From Tardiphaga robiniae (GTDB taxonomy: Bacteria; Pseudomonadota; Alphaproteobacteria; Rhizobiales; Xanthobacteraceae): 64,000 nucleotides of DNA. Numbering within the stretch: the first letter of the stretch is position 1; each line of letters opens with the position of its first letter. The stretch spans positions 1 to 64,000 of the forward strand of contig NZ_JABMCJ010000086.1 in assembly GCF_013359755.1 (NCBI RefSeq), in the 5' to 3' direction. The notes under the pieces were generated by a model. That model ran no database searches. It was not told the origin of the DNA and saw nothing but the letters and a program-made list of their open reading frames with translations. This document shows, piece after piece, positions 1 through 7,614 of the stretch. The position numbers and the translations under genes were made by a program.

Positions 1-240
1 CGCCACCGCGGCGATTTCTGTCCCCGGGACCGTTCTTCCGGGCAAAGGCGCAGAGCTCCGCACTCCGCTGATCCCGACGGTTTCCCGCCGTTCACCAATG
101 CCACGTCCAGCCAGCATGAGTGGCAGACCCCCGTAGTGGGGCCGGACGGTGACCCAAGGCCTCCCGAGTGCGCGGGGTACGTCACCCCACACCCGCAGGC
201 GCCGCATCCCTGTTCCACCTCAAGACGCCTCTAGAAGCGC
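1..240. other. GC-rich, strongly structured segment of unknown identity
   Basis: No convincing gene is visible here, although short open frames run in from the left edge and stop at about 140 and 234. The stretch is packed with complementary segments: TGCCAC at about 100 pairs with GTGGCA at about 120, CCCC/GGGG flank a short loop near 130-140, and GGTGAC at about 148 pairs with GTCACC at about 180. Consecutive local hairpins of this kind suggest a structured RNA or leader element on either strand. I could not match it to tmRNA, RNase P RNA, SRP RNA or a riboswitch I know. It could also be the end of a gene lying outside the window. Confidence 0.3.
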
Positions 241-348
241 CCCTCGCGAACCGGACAATTCGGATAATAATCCCTCAAGGAATATTGTCAACACCTGCGA
301 AGGTCAATATGCGCATGAACTTCGCGGCGCGTGGTGCGACCAACCGGG
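241..348 (+). other. Upstream region of the DUF2259 gene
   Basis: This short AT-richer stretch precedes the secreted-protein gene. It contains AT-rich hexamers (TAATAAT near 265, AATATT near 280, TTGTCA near 285) that could form a promoter, but no single pair has clearly good spacing. An in-frame GTG at 331 and an ATG at 349 are the two possible starts of the downstream gene. Confidence 0.25.
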
Positions 349-1137
349 ATGACACAGCATTCAATCGCCGGCTTTCGCCGCTTCCTGCTCGCTCCCCTGC
401 TCTCGCTCGCCCTGCTTGGCACGGCGCAGGCCGGCGACGCCGCCGCGCGCAGAGTGATCGGCTTCTCGCCGGACGGCGCGCATTTCGCCTTCGAGCACTA
501 TACGCAGCTCTATGATGCGACCGAGATCGTCGCCGAGATCCAGGTGATCGACACGCGCAGCGACGACTTTGCGAAGGGCACGCCCTTCTCCCTTCGTACC
601 AAAGACGATGACGAGCGCGAGGTGGATGCCGTGCGCGCCGAGCTGATGGCCAGGGCCAAGCCGCTGCTGGGCAGGCTTGGTATTACCGAGCCCGGCACGC
701 GCTTCGCCGGCAAGCCGTCGATGGATCTCGACGAGATCGGCATCTATCAGATGGACTCGAAGCCGCTCGCCACCACGCAGGCCATCACTTTGCAGGACGG
801 CCGCAAGCTGGTGCTGACGATCTCCGATCAGGCGCTCGGCAAGGCGTCATGCTACGGCGCCGGCGGCCGCGGCACCACTGGCAGTGTCATTGCCACCGGC
901 ATGACACTGCTACTGAGCATCGATGGCACCGCGCCCATCACCCTGCAGCAGGACAAGCAATTGCCGAAGCGACGCCGCTGCGTCACCGCCTACGGGATCG
1001 CCGATGTCTATCATCACCAGGCCAAGGACGGCGCGCAGACGCTGGCTGTGCTGGTGGAGACCGTGGACGCCCACGAATTCCACGCCGGTCCGAACCGGCG
1101 GTTCATGGCGGTGACGACGAGGCTGCCGCCGAAATAG
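349..1137 (+). CDS. Predicted secreted protein, DUF2259 family
   Basis: The protein has about 262 residues. Its N-terminus (basic TQHSIAGFRRF, then a leucine/alanine-rich stretch ending in AQA-G) is a typical Sec signal peptide, so it should be exported to the periplasm. The mature part begins with RRVIGFSPDGAHFAFE, characteristic of the DUF2259 family of predicted secreted proteins, whose function is unknown. ATG 349 is preferred because the signal peptide then starts normally; an in-frame GTG lies 18 bases upstream. It stands alone, facing the convergent RusA-like gene. Family recognition is by memory of the N-terminal motif and overall length. Confidence 0.6.
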   Translation: MTQHSIAGFRRFLLAPLLSLALLGTAQAGDAAARRVIGFSPDGAHFAFEHYTQLYDATEIVAEIQVIDTRSDDFAKGTPFSLRTKDDDEREVDAVRAELMARAKPLLGRLGITEPGTRFAGKPSMDLDEIGIYQMDSKPLATTQAITLQDGRKLVLTISDQALGKASCYGAGGRGTTGSVIATGMTLLLSIDGTAPITLQQDKQLPKRRRCVTAYGIADVYHHQAKDGAQTLAVLVETVDAHEFHAGPNRRFMAVTTRLPPK

Positions 1138-1282
1138 CGGCCACATGGCTGCCGCTAACACAACAGAATCGATTATTGCCGGCGCAGCTCCTGAACCCGT
1201 TTTGGAAAAATGCTTTCAGCAAACCTAGCCCGGATAAGCGCCGCGATATCCGGGACCCGGGTCACAATGGGCTCGCTACGCG

Positions 1283-1948
1283 CTAAGAAAAACTTAGATT
1301 GAACATGGTCACATCATACGGTTTTAGCTCAACCGTAATGACTAAACAGACCTGCCTTCGATCAGCATCGGCATTGCCAGAGGGTGGAATTAGAAGCGTA
1401 TCAGTCTCTACAGAAATTTGCGAAACTAGGTCGTCGTCTTCCAACAAAACAAAAAATGGATCTTCGTCTGCTCCGGGTGTCTCATTGCCCTGCAACTCGT
1501 TTGCACTTTTGGGTCGCCTTAAGGTGTCGACCAACGTCTTCACTCGATTATCTAAGTCTCCAGCGCTTAATACACTTCCGGGAATATCGCGCCTAAGAAA
1601 CAGAATATTGAGCGAACAGAGAAGTGATAGCTCCTTACGAACCAGGGGCACGAACCGATAGCCGTTCTCGCGATATTGATTTGCTATATGATCCACCATT
1701 GGGATCGGCTGATCGTCCCAAATCTCCAATCGATCAAATGTCTTCGCAATAGGCTGACTAGTTACCCTGTTGCTAACTTGAATTTTATGGTCGCGCAGGA
1801 ATTTGTTCGTTGACCACAAATGCTTCAACTGAAGATGAAATTCCTTCCTAATGTCCTGCTTATGGCCAGCCAGCCGGTCTCTTTGCCCCGTAGTCGGATC
1901 ACTCTGTCTCGATTTCAATTCACCCTGATATATGAGCCTGAATCTCAT
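1283..1948 (-). CDS. Hypothetical protein with RusA-like acidic motifs
   Basis: This 221-residue protein begins MRFRLIYQGEL at ATG 1948; the frame stays open upstream, but that extension reads as GC-rich noncoding sequence. It contains DLDNRVKTLVDTLRRP at about residue 140, followed by an EDDDLVSQI segment. This resembles the D-x-D-N...D...DD pattern of the RusA Holliday-junction resolvase fold. Unlike RusA (about 120 residues) it has a longer N-terminal part (KHDIRKEFH-like, LKHLW). The gene is clearly richer in A+T than its neighbours and sits between two ordinary chromosomal genes, consistent with acquisition. Nuclease activity is only an inference from the acidic motif, and no phage genes are adjacent. 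Confidence 0.5.
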   Translation of the reverse strand: MRFRLIYQGELKSRQSDPTTGQRDRLAGHKQDIRKEFHLQLKHLWSTNKFLRDHKIQVSNRVTSQPIAKTFDRLEIWDDQPIPMVDHIANQYRENGYRFVPLVRKELSLLCSLNILFLRRDIPGSVLSAGDLDNRVKTLVDTLRRPKSANELQGNETPGADEDPFFVLLEDDDLVSQISVETDTLLIPPSGNADADRRQVCLVITVELKPYDVTMFNLSFS

Positions 1949-2131
1949 GTTTGTTGCCTGATCTGAGAGACGTAAGCTTGGGGGAGTTGCCGAACGTGGC
2001 ACACAATGGCACCACCTATGGTAGCGTCCAGCCAACCGGCCACGCAAAGTATTTATCCGTCTTGGAGCGGTGGTTTCCCCCGCCCCAATCTGCTAAAGCG
2101 CGGCGTAATCCCCCAAACGTCAGAGTGCGCA

Positions 2132-3442
2132 ATGATCCCTCGCTATACCCGTCCGGAAATGGCCTCCATCTGGGAGCCGCAGACCCGCTTCAAGATCTGG
2201 TTCGAGATCGAGGCGCATGCCGCCGATGCGCTGGCGGAACTGGGCACCATTCCGAAGGACGCGGCGAAGACGATCTGGGCCAAGGCCAAGGACGCAACCT
2301 TCAATGTGGAGCGGATCGACGAGATCGAGCGCGAGACCAAGCATGACGTCATCGCCTTCCTGACCCATCTCGCCGAAATCGTCGGCCCCGAGGCGCGCTT
2401 CGTGCATCAGGGCATGACCTCGTCTGATGTGCTCGACACCTGCCTCAACGTGCAGCTCACCCGCTGCGCCGATATCCTGATCGCCGATATCGACCGTCTG
2501 CTGGCCGCGCTGAAGACCCGCGCCTTCGAGCACAAGATGACGCCGACCATCGGCCGCTCCCATGGCATTCATGCCGAGCCGGTCACCTTCGGCCTCAAGC
2601 TCGCTTATGCCTATGCCGAATTCACCCGTAACCGCGAGCGTCTCGTCGCTGCGCGCAAGGAAGTCGCGACCTGCGCGATCTCCGGCGCCGTCGGCACCTT
2701 CGCGCAGATCGATCCGCGCGTCGAAGAACATGTCGCGAAAGCGATGGGCCTCGTGCCGGAGCCGATCTCGACCCAGGTGATCCCGCGCGACCGTCACGCG
2801 ATGTTCTTCGCCACGCTGGGCGTCATCGCCTCGTCGATGGAGCGCTTGGCGGTGGAAATCCGCCACATGCAGCGCACCGAGGTGCTGGAAGCCGAGGAGT
2901 TCTTCTCCGAAGGCCAGAAGGGCTCGTCGGCGATGCCGCACAAGCGCAACCCGGTGCTGACCGAAAACATCACCGGCCTTGCCCGCATGGTGCGCGCCTA
3001 TGTGACCCCCGCGCTGGAAAACGTGGTGCTGTGGCACGAGCGCGATATCTCGCACTCCTCCGCCGAGCGCATGTTCGGGCCGGACGCCACGGTGACGCTC
3101 GACTTCGCGCTCAACCGCATGGCCGGTGTGATCGAGAAGCTGCTGGTCTATCCCGCCAACATGCAGAAGAATCTCGACCGTCTCGGCGGCCTCGTGCATT
3201 CGCAGCGCGTGCTGATCGCGCTGACGCAGAAGGGCGCATCGCGCGAGGACAGCTACAAGCTCGTGCAGCGCAACGCCATGCCAGTCTGGCGCGGCGAAGG
3301 CGACTTCCAGACACTGCTGAAGAGCGATCCCGAGGTGAAGAAATATCTCACCGACGACGAGATCTCCGAGAAATTCGACCTCGGCTATCACCTCAAGCAT
3401 GTGGACACGATCTTCACGCGCGTGTTCGGTACCTCATCCTGA
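2132..3442 (+). CDS. purB: Adenylosuccinate lyase
   Basis: PurB catalyses two fumarate-releasing steps in purine synthesis: SAICAR to AICAR, and adenylosuccinate to AMP. The 436-residue product has the expected family length for alphaproteobacteria. The fumarase/aspartase superfamily signature GSSAMPHKRNP is present near residue 270, with HQGMTSSDVLDT near residue 90 and GRSHGIHAEP near residue 142. The start at ATG 2132 gives MIPRYTRPEM, the usual N-terminus; the longer open frame upstream is not family-like. The last codons (Thr-Ser-Ser-stop) lie inside an intergenic palindromic repeat. The other purine genes lie at 18-21 kb and 35-37 kb. Confidence 0.97.
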   Translation: MIPRYTRPEMASIWEPQTRFKIWFEIEAHAADALAELGTIPKDAAKTIWAKAKDATFNVERIDEIERETKHDVIAFLTHLAEIVGPEARFVHQGMTSSDVLDTCLNVQLTRCADILIADIDRLLAALKTRAFEHKMTPTIGRSHGIHAEPVTFGLKLAYAYAEFTRNRERLVAARKEVATCAISGAVGTFAQIDPRVEEHVAKAMGLVPEPISTQVIPRDRHAMFFATLGVIASSMERLAVEIRHMQRTEVLEAEEFFSEGQKGSSAMPHKRNPVLTENITGLARMVRAYVTPALENVVLWHERDISHSSAERMFGPDATVTLDFALNRMAGVIEKLLVYPANMQKNLDRLGGLVHSQRVLIALTQKGASREDSYKLVQRNAMPVWRGEGDFQTLLKSDPEVKKYLTDDEISEKFDLGYHLKHVDTIFTRVFGTSS

Positions 3443-3531
3443 GGAGCGACGTCTTCGTCGCGTCTCGAAGGATGAGCGCCACACGCCATGGTTCGAGACG
3501 GCGCCGAAGCGGCGCCTCCTCACCATGAGGA
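3432..3531. repeat. Palindromic intergenic repeat, family A copy 1
   Basis: The element runs from CCTCATCCTGAGGAG to CTCCTCACCATGAGG, with internal arms GCGTCTCGAAGGATG and CATGGTTCGAGACGGCGCC. Related copies lie at 8698-8793 (opposite orientation) and 14981-15084. Such bipartite palindromes are common in Bradyrhizobium-like genomes. This copy supplies the purB stop codon at one end and the start codon of the MOSC gene at the other. Confidence 0.85.
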
Positions 3532-4079
3532 CGGAGTCCACTGGCTACATCGTCGCCGTATGCCTGCGGCGCGGTCATCACTTCAGCAAGACGCCAAGCC
3601 TGAGCATCCGCCTGCTCGCGGGTCTCGGCGTCGAAGGCGATGGCCATATGGGCGCATTGGTGAAGCACCGCTACGATCGCCGCCGCGATCCCGCCAGGCC
3701 GAACCTGCGCCAGGTGCATCTGATCCCGTCCGAGCTGTTCGACGAATTGCGCGCCAAGGGGTTCACGATCCAGCCCGGCGATCTCGGCGAGAATGTCACA
3801 ACATCGGGGATCGAGCTCGCAGCGCTGCCCACCGGCACGCGGCTGCATCTGGGCACACATGCGGTGATCGAACTCACCGGCCTGCGCGAGCCCTGTGTGC
3901 TGATGGATCGCTTTCAGCGGGGATTGAAGGCAGCGACGCAAGATCGCGACGCTGATGGCAACGTCATCTGCAAGGCCGGAGTGATGGCGGTTGTCGTTGC
4001 GGATGGCGAAGTGGCGGCGGGCGATGCGATTGAGACTGTGTCGCCGGAAGGTAAGCAACGGCCATTAGAGCCGGTGTAG
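3525..4079 (+). CDS. MOSC domain-containing protein
   Basis: This 184-residue protein is a single MOSC domain, the beta-strand-rich fold found in molybdenum cofactor sulfurases and in YiiM-type proteins, which binds or transfers sulfur or pyranopterin groups. Family features are FSKTPSLSIRLLAGLGVEGD, the NLRQVHLIPSELFDEL segment, PGDLGENVTTSGIEL, and the conserved cysteine in LREPCVLMDRF. ATG 3525 fits the family N-terminus (a short lead before YIVAV) but has no good ribosome-binding site and lies in the end of the upstream repeat. The partner and substrate cannot be told from the sequence. Confidence 0.85.
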   Translation: MRTESTGYIVAVCLRRGHHFSKTPSLSIRLLAGLGVEGDGHMGALVKHRYDRRRDPARPNLRQVHLIPSELFDELRAKGFTIQPGDLGENVTTSGIELAALPTGTRLHLGTHAVIELTGLREPCVLMDRFQRGLKAATQDRDADGNVICKAGVMAVVVADGEVAAGDAIETVSPEGKQRPLEPV

Positions 4080-4395
4080 CCAGCCGCGAGCGCGGTAAGC
4101 TCCCTCTCCCCGCATCTTGCGCGGGGAGAGGGGTGGGGTGAGGGGCATGGCATTGGCCTGTCCTATGCGTCTCGTTTTCGGATCGAAGATTCCGATCCGA
4201 GAGAGCGCAACAAGCGGTGAGCGCGTGCCATGCCCCTCACCCGCCCGGCTTCGCTGCGCTACGCCGGGCGACCTCTCCCCGTAAAGGACGGGGAGAGGTT
4301 AAGAACCGCCGCCCTTCCCGAAAAAGCCCGAATGCCCCTGTCTTGATTGCCAGACCCGCAGCAACTCCGCAGTAACCATCCTCCCCTAGGCTCTC
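4080..4395. repeat. Inverted repeat region, family B (CTCTCCCCGC type)
   Basis: This 316-base gap has no gene. It holds two hairpins, CTCTCCCCGC...GCGGGGAGAG (4104-4130) and CCTCTCCCCG...CGGGGAGAGG (4272-4298). Inner arms GTGAGGGGCATGGCA (about 4138-4152) and TGCCATGCCCCTCAC (4226-4240) are complementary, so the whole block can fold on itself. Similar elements are found at 54015-54180 and, in a C-rich variant, at 18202-18334. The final 95 bases before murI look unstructured and should contain its promoter. Confidence 0.75.
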
Positions 4396-5190
4396 ATGAT
4401 GCCGACGCGTCCCACCATCCTTGTGTTCGACTCCGGTCTCGGCGGCCTCACCGTCCAGCGCGAGATCGCCAAGGCGCGCCCGGATGCCCGCTATGTCTAT
4501 GTGGCGGATGACGCGTTCTTTCCCTACGGCCAGCACACCGAAGACGCGCTGATCGGCCGCGTCGTGCCCTTGATGGGCGAGCTGATCGCTGCGCACCGGC
4601 CGGATCTCGTGGTGATCGCCTGCAACACCGCCTCGACGCTGGTGCTCAACCATCTGCGCGCGGCCTATGCCGTGCCCTTTGTCGGCACCGTGCCGGCGAT
4701 CAAGCCGGCCTGCGCGCGCTCGGTCAGCAAGCGCGTCTCCGTGCTCGGCACGTCAGGCACCGTGAAGCGCGAATATACCCAGACACTGATCCGCGAATTC
4801 GGCGGCGGCTGCATCGTCACGCTGGTCGGCTCCGCCGAACTCGCCGCACTGGCGGAAGGCGCACTCGGCGGCCAAGGCATCGACGACGCCGATCTGTTTC
4901 GCGAGATCGCGCCCTGCTTCGTGCAGGACGCCGCCGGTGCCCGCACCGACACCATCGTGCTCGCTTGTACGCATTATCCGCTGTTGCTCGACCACCTCAA
5001 TCGTATCGCGCCGTGGCCGGTAGCATGGATCGATCCGGCCCCGGCAATCGCACGCCGCGTGGTCGGCCTGATCGGCGATCATCAGCCCGGCGTGCCGCCC
5101 GGCGATGCCGTGCTGCTCTACACTTCCGGCAAGCGCCATGCCTGGCCGGAGGCACTGGCGCCGTTCTTCGGCGGACAGGTCGCGGCATAG
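4396..5190 (+). CDS. murI: Glutamate racemase
   Basis: MurI converts L-glutamate to D-glutamate for peptidoglycan in the cytoplasm, without a cofactor, using two cysteines. Both catalytic regions are visible: [15 protein letters not shown] near residue 73 and [13 protein letters not shown] near residue 193, each with the expected Cys followed by Asn-Thr or Thr-His. The N-terminal [14 protein letters not shown] is the substrate-binding loop. Length (264 residues) is normal. Two adjacent methionines open the protein; the first, ATG 4396, is taken as the start. It is followed 79 bases downstream by a secreted cupin on the same strand. Confidence 0.96.
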   Translation: MMPTRPTILVFDSGLGGLTVQREIAKARPDARYVYVADDAFFPYGQHTEDALIGRVVPLMGELIAAHRPDLVVIACNTASTLVLNHLRAAYAVPFVGTVPAIKPACARSVSKRVSVLGTSGTVKREYTQTLIREFGGGCIVTLVGSAELAALAEGALGGQGIDDADLFREIAPCFVQDAAGARTDTIVLACTHYPLLLDHLNRIAPWPVAWIDPAPAIARRVVGLIGDHQPGVPPGDAVLLYTSGKRHAWPEALAPFFGGQVAA

Positions 5191-5269
5191 CGAGCGCTCG
5201 ACTTTCCCTTGCGCGCTGCTAGCCTTGCGGCGCGCCGTTCCGAAAAGAGAACGGCAAAGGGAGACCAGC

Positions 5270-5677
5270 ATGCTCGATACGAATTTTCTGAAGAATGGCC
5301 TTCTCAAGACACTGCTTGTTGGCGCGGCGATCACGGCCTGCGCCGGTGCGGCCAGTGCACAAGGCATCAAGCGCACGCCGCTGCAGGACGTCAAATATCC
5401 CGCCGGCCATCGCATCGTGACGGTCGTGGCTGAACTCGGCCCGAACCAGCTCGCCGGCCGCCATACCCATCCAGGTGTCGATACCGGTTACGTTCTCGAT
5501 GGCGACGCGACGCTGATCGTCGAGGGCCAGCCGGACCAGGCACTCAAGGCCGGCGATTCCTATGCCGTCCCGGCCGGGATTCCGCATGACGTGAAGACCG
5601 GCGACAAGGGGCTGAAGATCATGGCAGTCTATGTCGTGGAAGACGGCAAGCCGGTGGCGACGCCCGCGCCGAAATAA
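5270..5677 (+). CDS. Secreted single-domain cupin protein
   Basis: The product (135 residues) has an N-terminal signal peptide (LLKTLLVGAAITACAGAASA, cleavage after ASA). One cupin barrel follows, with the metal-binding motif as GRHTHPGVDTGYVLDG and second motif residues in AVPAGIPHDVKTGD. Metal-dependent periplasmic cupins of this size act as isomerases, oxygenases or binding proteins; nothing here fixes the substrate. The start at ATG 5270 is supported by GGGAG nine bases upstream. The gene is immediately followed by the HpcH/HpaI aldolase (17-base gap), so the two may be co-transcribed. Confidence 0.85.
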   Translation: MLDTNFLKNGLLKTLLVGAAITACAGAASAQGIKRTPLQDVKYPAGHRIVTVVAELGPNQLAGRHTHPGVDTGYVLDGDATLIVEGQPDQALKAGDSYAVPAGIPHDVKTGDKGLKIMAVYVVEDGKPVATPAPK

Positions 5678-5694
5678 CAGGATCCAGTTTGACG

Positions 5695-6465
5695 ATGACG
5701 ACCCCCGCGCCATTTCACGATCTCAAGCAGAAATGGCGCGAGGGGCGCCCCACTTTCGGGGCCATCGCGACCATCCCGTCGATCCAGACCGTGCGCATCA
5801 TGGCGCAGTCGCTGGACTGGATCATCGTCGATCTCGAACACGGCCCGATCGATCTCAACACCGCCCACGGGATGATCATGGCCACCGCGGGCACGCCCTG
5901 CACGCCGCTGGTGCGGATCGCCGCCAACGAGCCGTGGCTGGCGAAAGCACCGATGGATTTCGGCGCGATGGGCATCAACTTCCCGATGATCAACAGCGCC
6001 GACGATGCCTACAAGGCCGCGCGCAGCCTGCGCTATCCGACCCAGGGCGAGCGGCTGTGGGGACCGTTCCATGCGCCGTTCCGGTGGAACGTGGGCATGC
6101 CCGACTATATGGCGCGCGCCGACGACAGCATGATCTGCATGATCACCATCGAGCATATCGATGCGGTGAACCGGATCGGCGAGATCATGGCCACACCGGG
6201 CATCGACATCGCGGTGATCGGCGTCGGCGACCTCGCGACATCCATCGGCAAACGCGGCCAGCCAGGCGATCCCGAGGTGCAGGCGCTGGTGGCAAAGGCC
6301 GAAGCGGGAATCCTCAAGTCAGGCGTGCCGCTGGGCGGCGCGGCGCTGAACGCGGAGATGGGCAACGCCATGATCGAGCGGGGCTATGTGGCTCTGGCGC
6401 TGGGATTCGACTGGTCACTGTTCCAGCGCGGAATCGCCTCCGGATTCGAAGGCATCAGGCGGTGA
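5695..6465 (+). CDS. HpcH/HpaI aldolase/citrate lyase family protein
   Basis: This 256-residue protein belongs to the class II pyruvate-dependent aldolase family (HpcH/HpaI, HpaI-like, YfaU). These metal-dependent enzymes split or form 2-keto-4-hydroxy acids. Visible features are WIIVDLEHGPIDL near the N-terminus, PLVRIAANEPW, and the acidic metal-ligand strand CMITIEHIDAVNRIGEI, with DIAVIGVGDLATSIG later. The substrate loop is not the classical one, so the exact substrate is open. ATG 5695 is chosen; an in-frame TTG lies six bases upstream. A short intergenic stretch precedes the rpsD promoter. Confidence 0.85.
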   Translation: MTTPAPFHDLKQKWREGRPTFGAIATIPSIQTVRIMAQSLDWIIVDLEHGPIDLNTAHGMIMATAGTPCTPLVRIAANEPWLAKAPMDFGAMGINFPMINSADDAYKAARSLRYPTQGERLWGPFHAPFRWNVGMPDYMARADDSMICMITIEHIDAVNRIGEIMATPGIDIAVIGVGDLATSIGKRGQPGDPEVQALVAKAEAGILKSGVPLGGAALNAEMGNAMIERGYVALALGFDWSLFQRGIASGFEGIRR

Positions 6466-6551
6466 AACTGCCATTTCGAGGCCGATTTTGCGCCAAAACT
6501 GGCCGGATTGGCGCTATAAGCCCGCAAAACGGCAAAACGCCCGTCTTTCAA

Positions 6552-6580
6552 TTGACATAACCGGGCCTTCACCCTAGAAA
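6552..6580 (+). promoter_or_regulatory. Predicted sigma-70-type promoter of rpsD
   Basis: A perfect -35 hexamer TTGACA (6552-6557) is separated by 17 bases from TAGAAA (6575-6580). This is the best vegetative promoter match I found in the window, suitable for a ribosomal protein gene. Transcription would start at about 6587, giving a leader of roughly 160 bases. Confidence 0.65.
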
Positions 6581-6590
6581 CCGCCTTGCT

Positions 6591-6612
6591 CGCGGGCCGT
6601 TTTCGGCCCGCG
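6591..6612 (+). promoter_or_regulatory. Hairpin at the very start of the rpsD leader
   Basis: CGCGGGCCG-TTTT-CGGCCCGCG forms a perfect 9-base-pair stem with a four-base loop, starting a few bases after the predicted transcription start. It has no T-run, so it is not a classical terminator. It may protect the 5' end or take part in autoregulation of rpsD; S4 binding to its own mRNA is known in other bacteria, but no such site is demonstrated here. Confidence 0.5.
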
Positions 6613-6749
6613 AAGCGTTTCGCACCCGTGGTTCTCCGCCCAGCTTTGGGAATGAACCTGTCGGTGCCGAGATTTTCCAGACTCTGGACTGATCACGGTA
6701 CACAGGAGGGCGCGTCTCCTCACATTGACCATTGAACATCGAGGACGCG

Positions 6750-7367
6750 ATGACAAAGCGTAGTGAAGCTAAATACAAAATCGACCGCCGTATGGGCCAG
6801 AACATTTGGGGTCGTCCCAAGTCTCCGGTCAACAAGCGTGAATACGGCCCCGGCCAGCACGGCCAGCGCCGCAAGGGCAAGCTCTCCGACTTCGGCACGC
6901 AGCTGCGCGCCAAGCAGAAGCTGAAGGGCTATTACGCCAACATCTCCGAGCGCCAGTTCCACTCCATCTATGTGGAAGCCGGCCGTCTCAAGGGCGACAC
7001 CGGTGAAAACCTGATCGGCCTGCTCGAGCGCCGCCTCGACACCGTCGTGTATCGCGCCAAGTTCGTCGCCACCATGTTTGCGGCCCGTCAGTTCATCAAC
7101 CACGGCCACATCAAGGTGAACGGCAAGCGCGTCAACATCGCGAGCTATCTCGTGAAGGTCGGCGACGTCATCGAGATCAAGGAATCCTCCAAGCAGCTCG
7201 CTTTCGTTCTGGAAGCCAGCCAGCTCGGCGAACGCGACACCCCGGATTACGTCGAAACCGACCACAGCAAGATGACTGCCAAGTTCATCCGCATTCCGCA
7301 GCTGTCGGACGTTCCTTTCGCCGTGCAGATGGAACCGCATCTGATCGTCGAATTCTATTCGCGCTAA
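6750..7367 (+). CDS. rpsD: Small ribosomal subunit protein uS4
   Basis: S4 is a primary 16S rRNA-binding protein that nucleates assembly of the 30S body and contributes to decoding fidelity. The 205-residue product matches alphaproteobacterial S4: [14 protein letters not shown], the [17 protein letters not shown] segment, and an S4 RNA-binding domain at about 90-155 ([12 protein letters not shown]...[11 protein letters not shown]). ATG 6750 follows a GAGGACGC ribosome-binding site; an in-frame ATG 18 bases earlier would add six unusual residues. It is monocistronic: its own promoter lies upstream and a strong intrinsic terminator downstream. Confidence 0.98.
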   Translation: MTKRSEAKYKIDRRMGQNIWGRPKSPVNKREYGPGQHGQRRKGKLSDFGTQLRAKQKLKGYYANISERQFHSIYVEAGRLKGDTGENLIGLLERRLDTVVYRAKFVATMFAARQFINHGHIKVNGKRVNIASYLVKVGDVIEIKESSKQLAFVLEASQLGERDTPDYVETDHSKMTAKFIRIPQLSDVPFAVQMEPHLIVEFYSR

Positions 7368-7390
7368 TTTCTGACAGCGCAGACGAGATC

Positions 7391-7419
7391 AAGGCCCCGG
7401 ATTTTCCGGGGCCTTTTTT
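7391..7419 (+). terminator. Intrinsic terminator of rpsD
   Basis: AAGGCCCCGGA and TCCGGGGCCTT form an 11-base-pair stem with a three-base loop, and six T residues follow. It lies 24 bases after the rpsD stop codon and is the clearest rho-independent terminator in the window. Confidence 0.93.
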
Positions 7420-7440
7420 GTTTGGCCTCTGTCCCATCAG

Positions 7441-7579
7441 CCGTCATTGCGAGGTCAAGGAAAGTTGCATGCAACTTTCCCCTTAGCGTAGCGACGAAGC
7501 AATCCAGCCTTCGCTCGTTCACTCTGGATTGCTTCGCTCAGCAAAATCGCAAGACGATTTTGCGGGCTCGCAATGACGG
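7441..7579. repeat. Palindromic intergenic repeat, family C (CGTCATTGCGAG type)
   Basis: CGTCATTGCGAG at the left end is mirrored by CTCGCAATGACG at the right. Internal arms are GACGAAGCAATCCAG and CTGGATTGCTTCGCT, plus nested palindromes GGAAAGTTGCATGCAACTTTCC-like (7458-7479) and CAAAATCGC...GATTTTG. Only one copy of this family is visible in the window. Confidence 0.8.
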
Positions 7580-7614
7580 GGTAGCTTGTGGTGTGTAACA
7601 ACGTGGAATTCCCA

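Noticed and set aside
2120-3400. Long open frame on the minus strand opposite purB
   Set aside because: It mirrors purB exactly, is rich in His, Arg and Ala with no family motifs, and arises from strong third-position GC bias.
7441-7579. Insertion sequence or CRISPR-like repeat
   Set aside because: No transposase frame, no target-site duplication and no regularly spaced direct repeats; it is one of several intergenic palindrome families.
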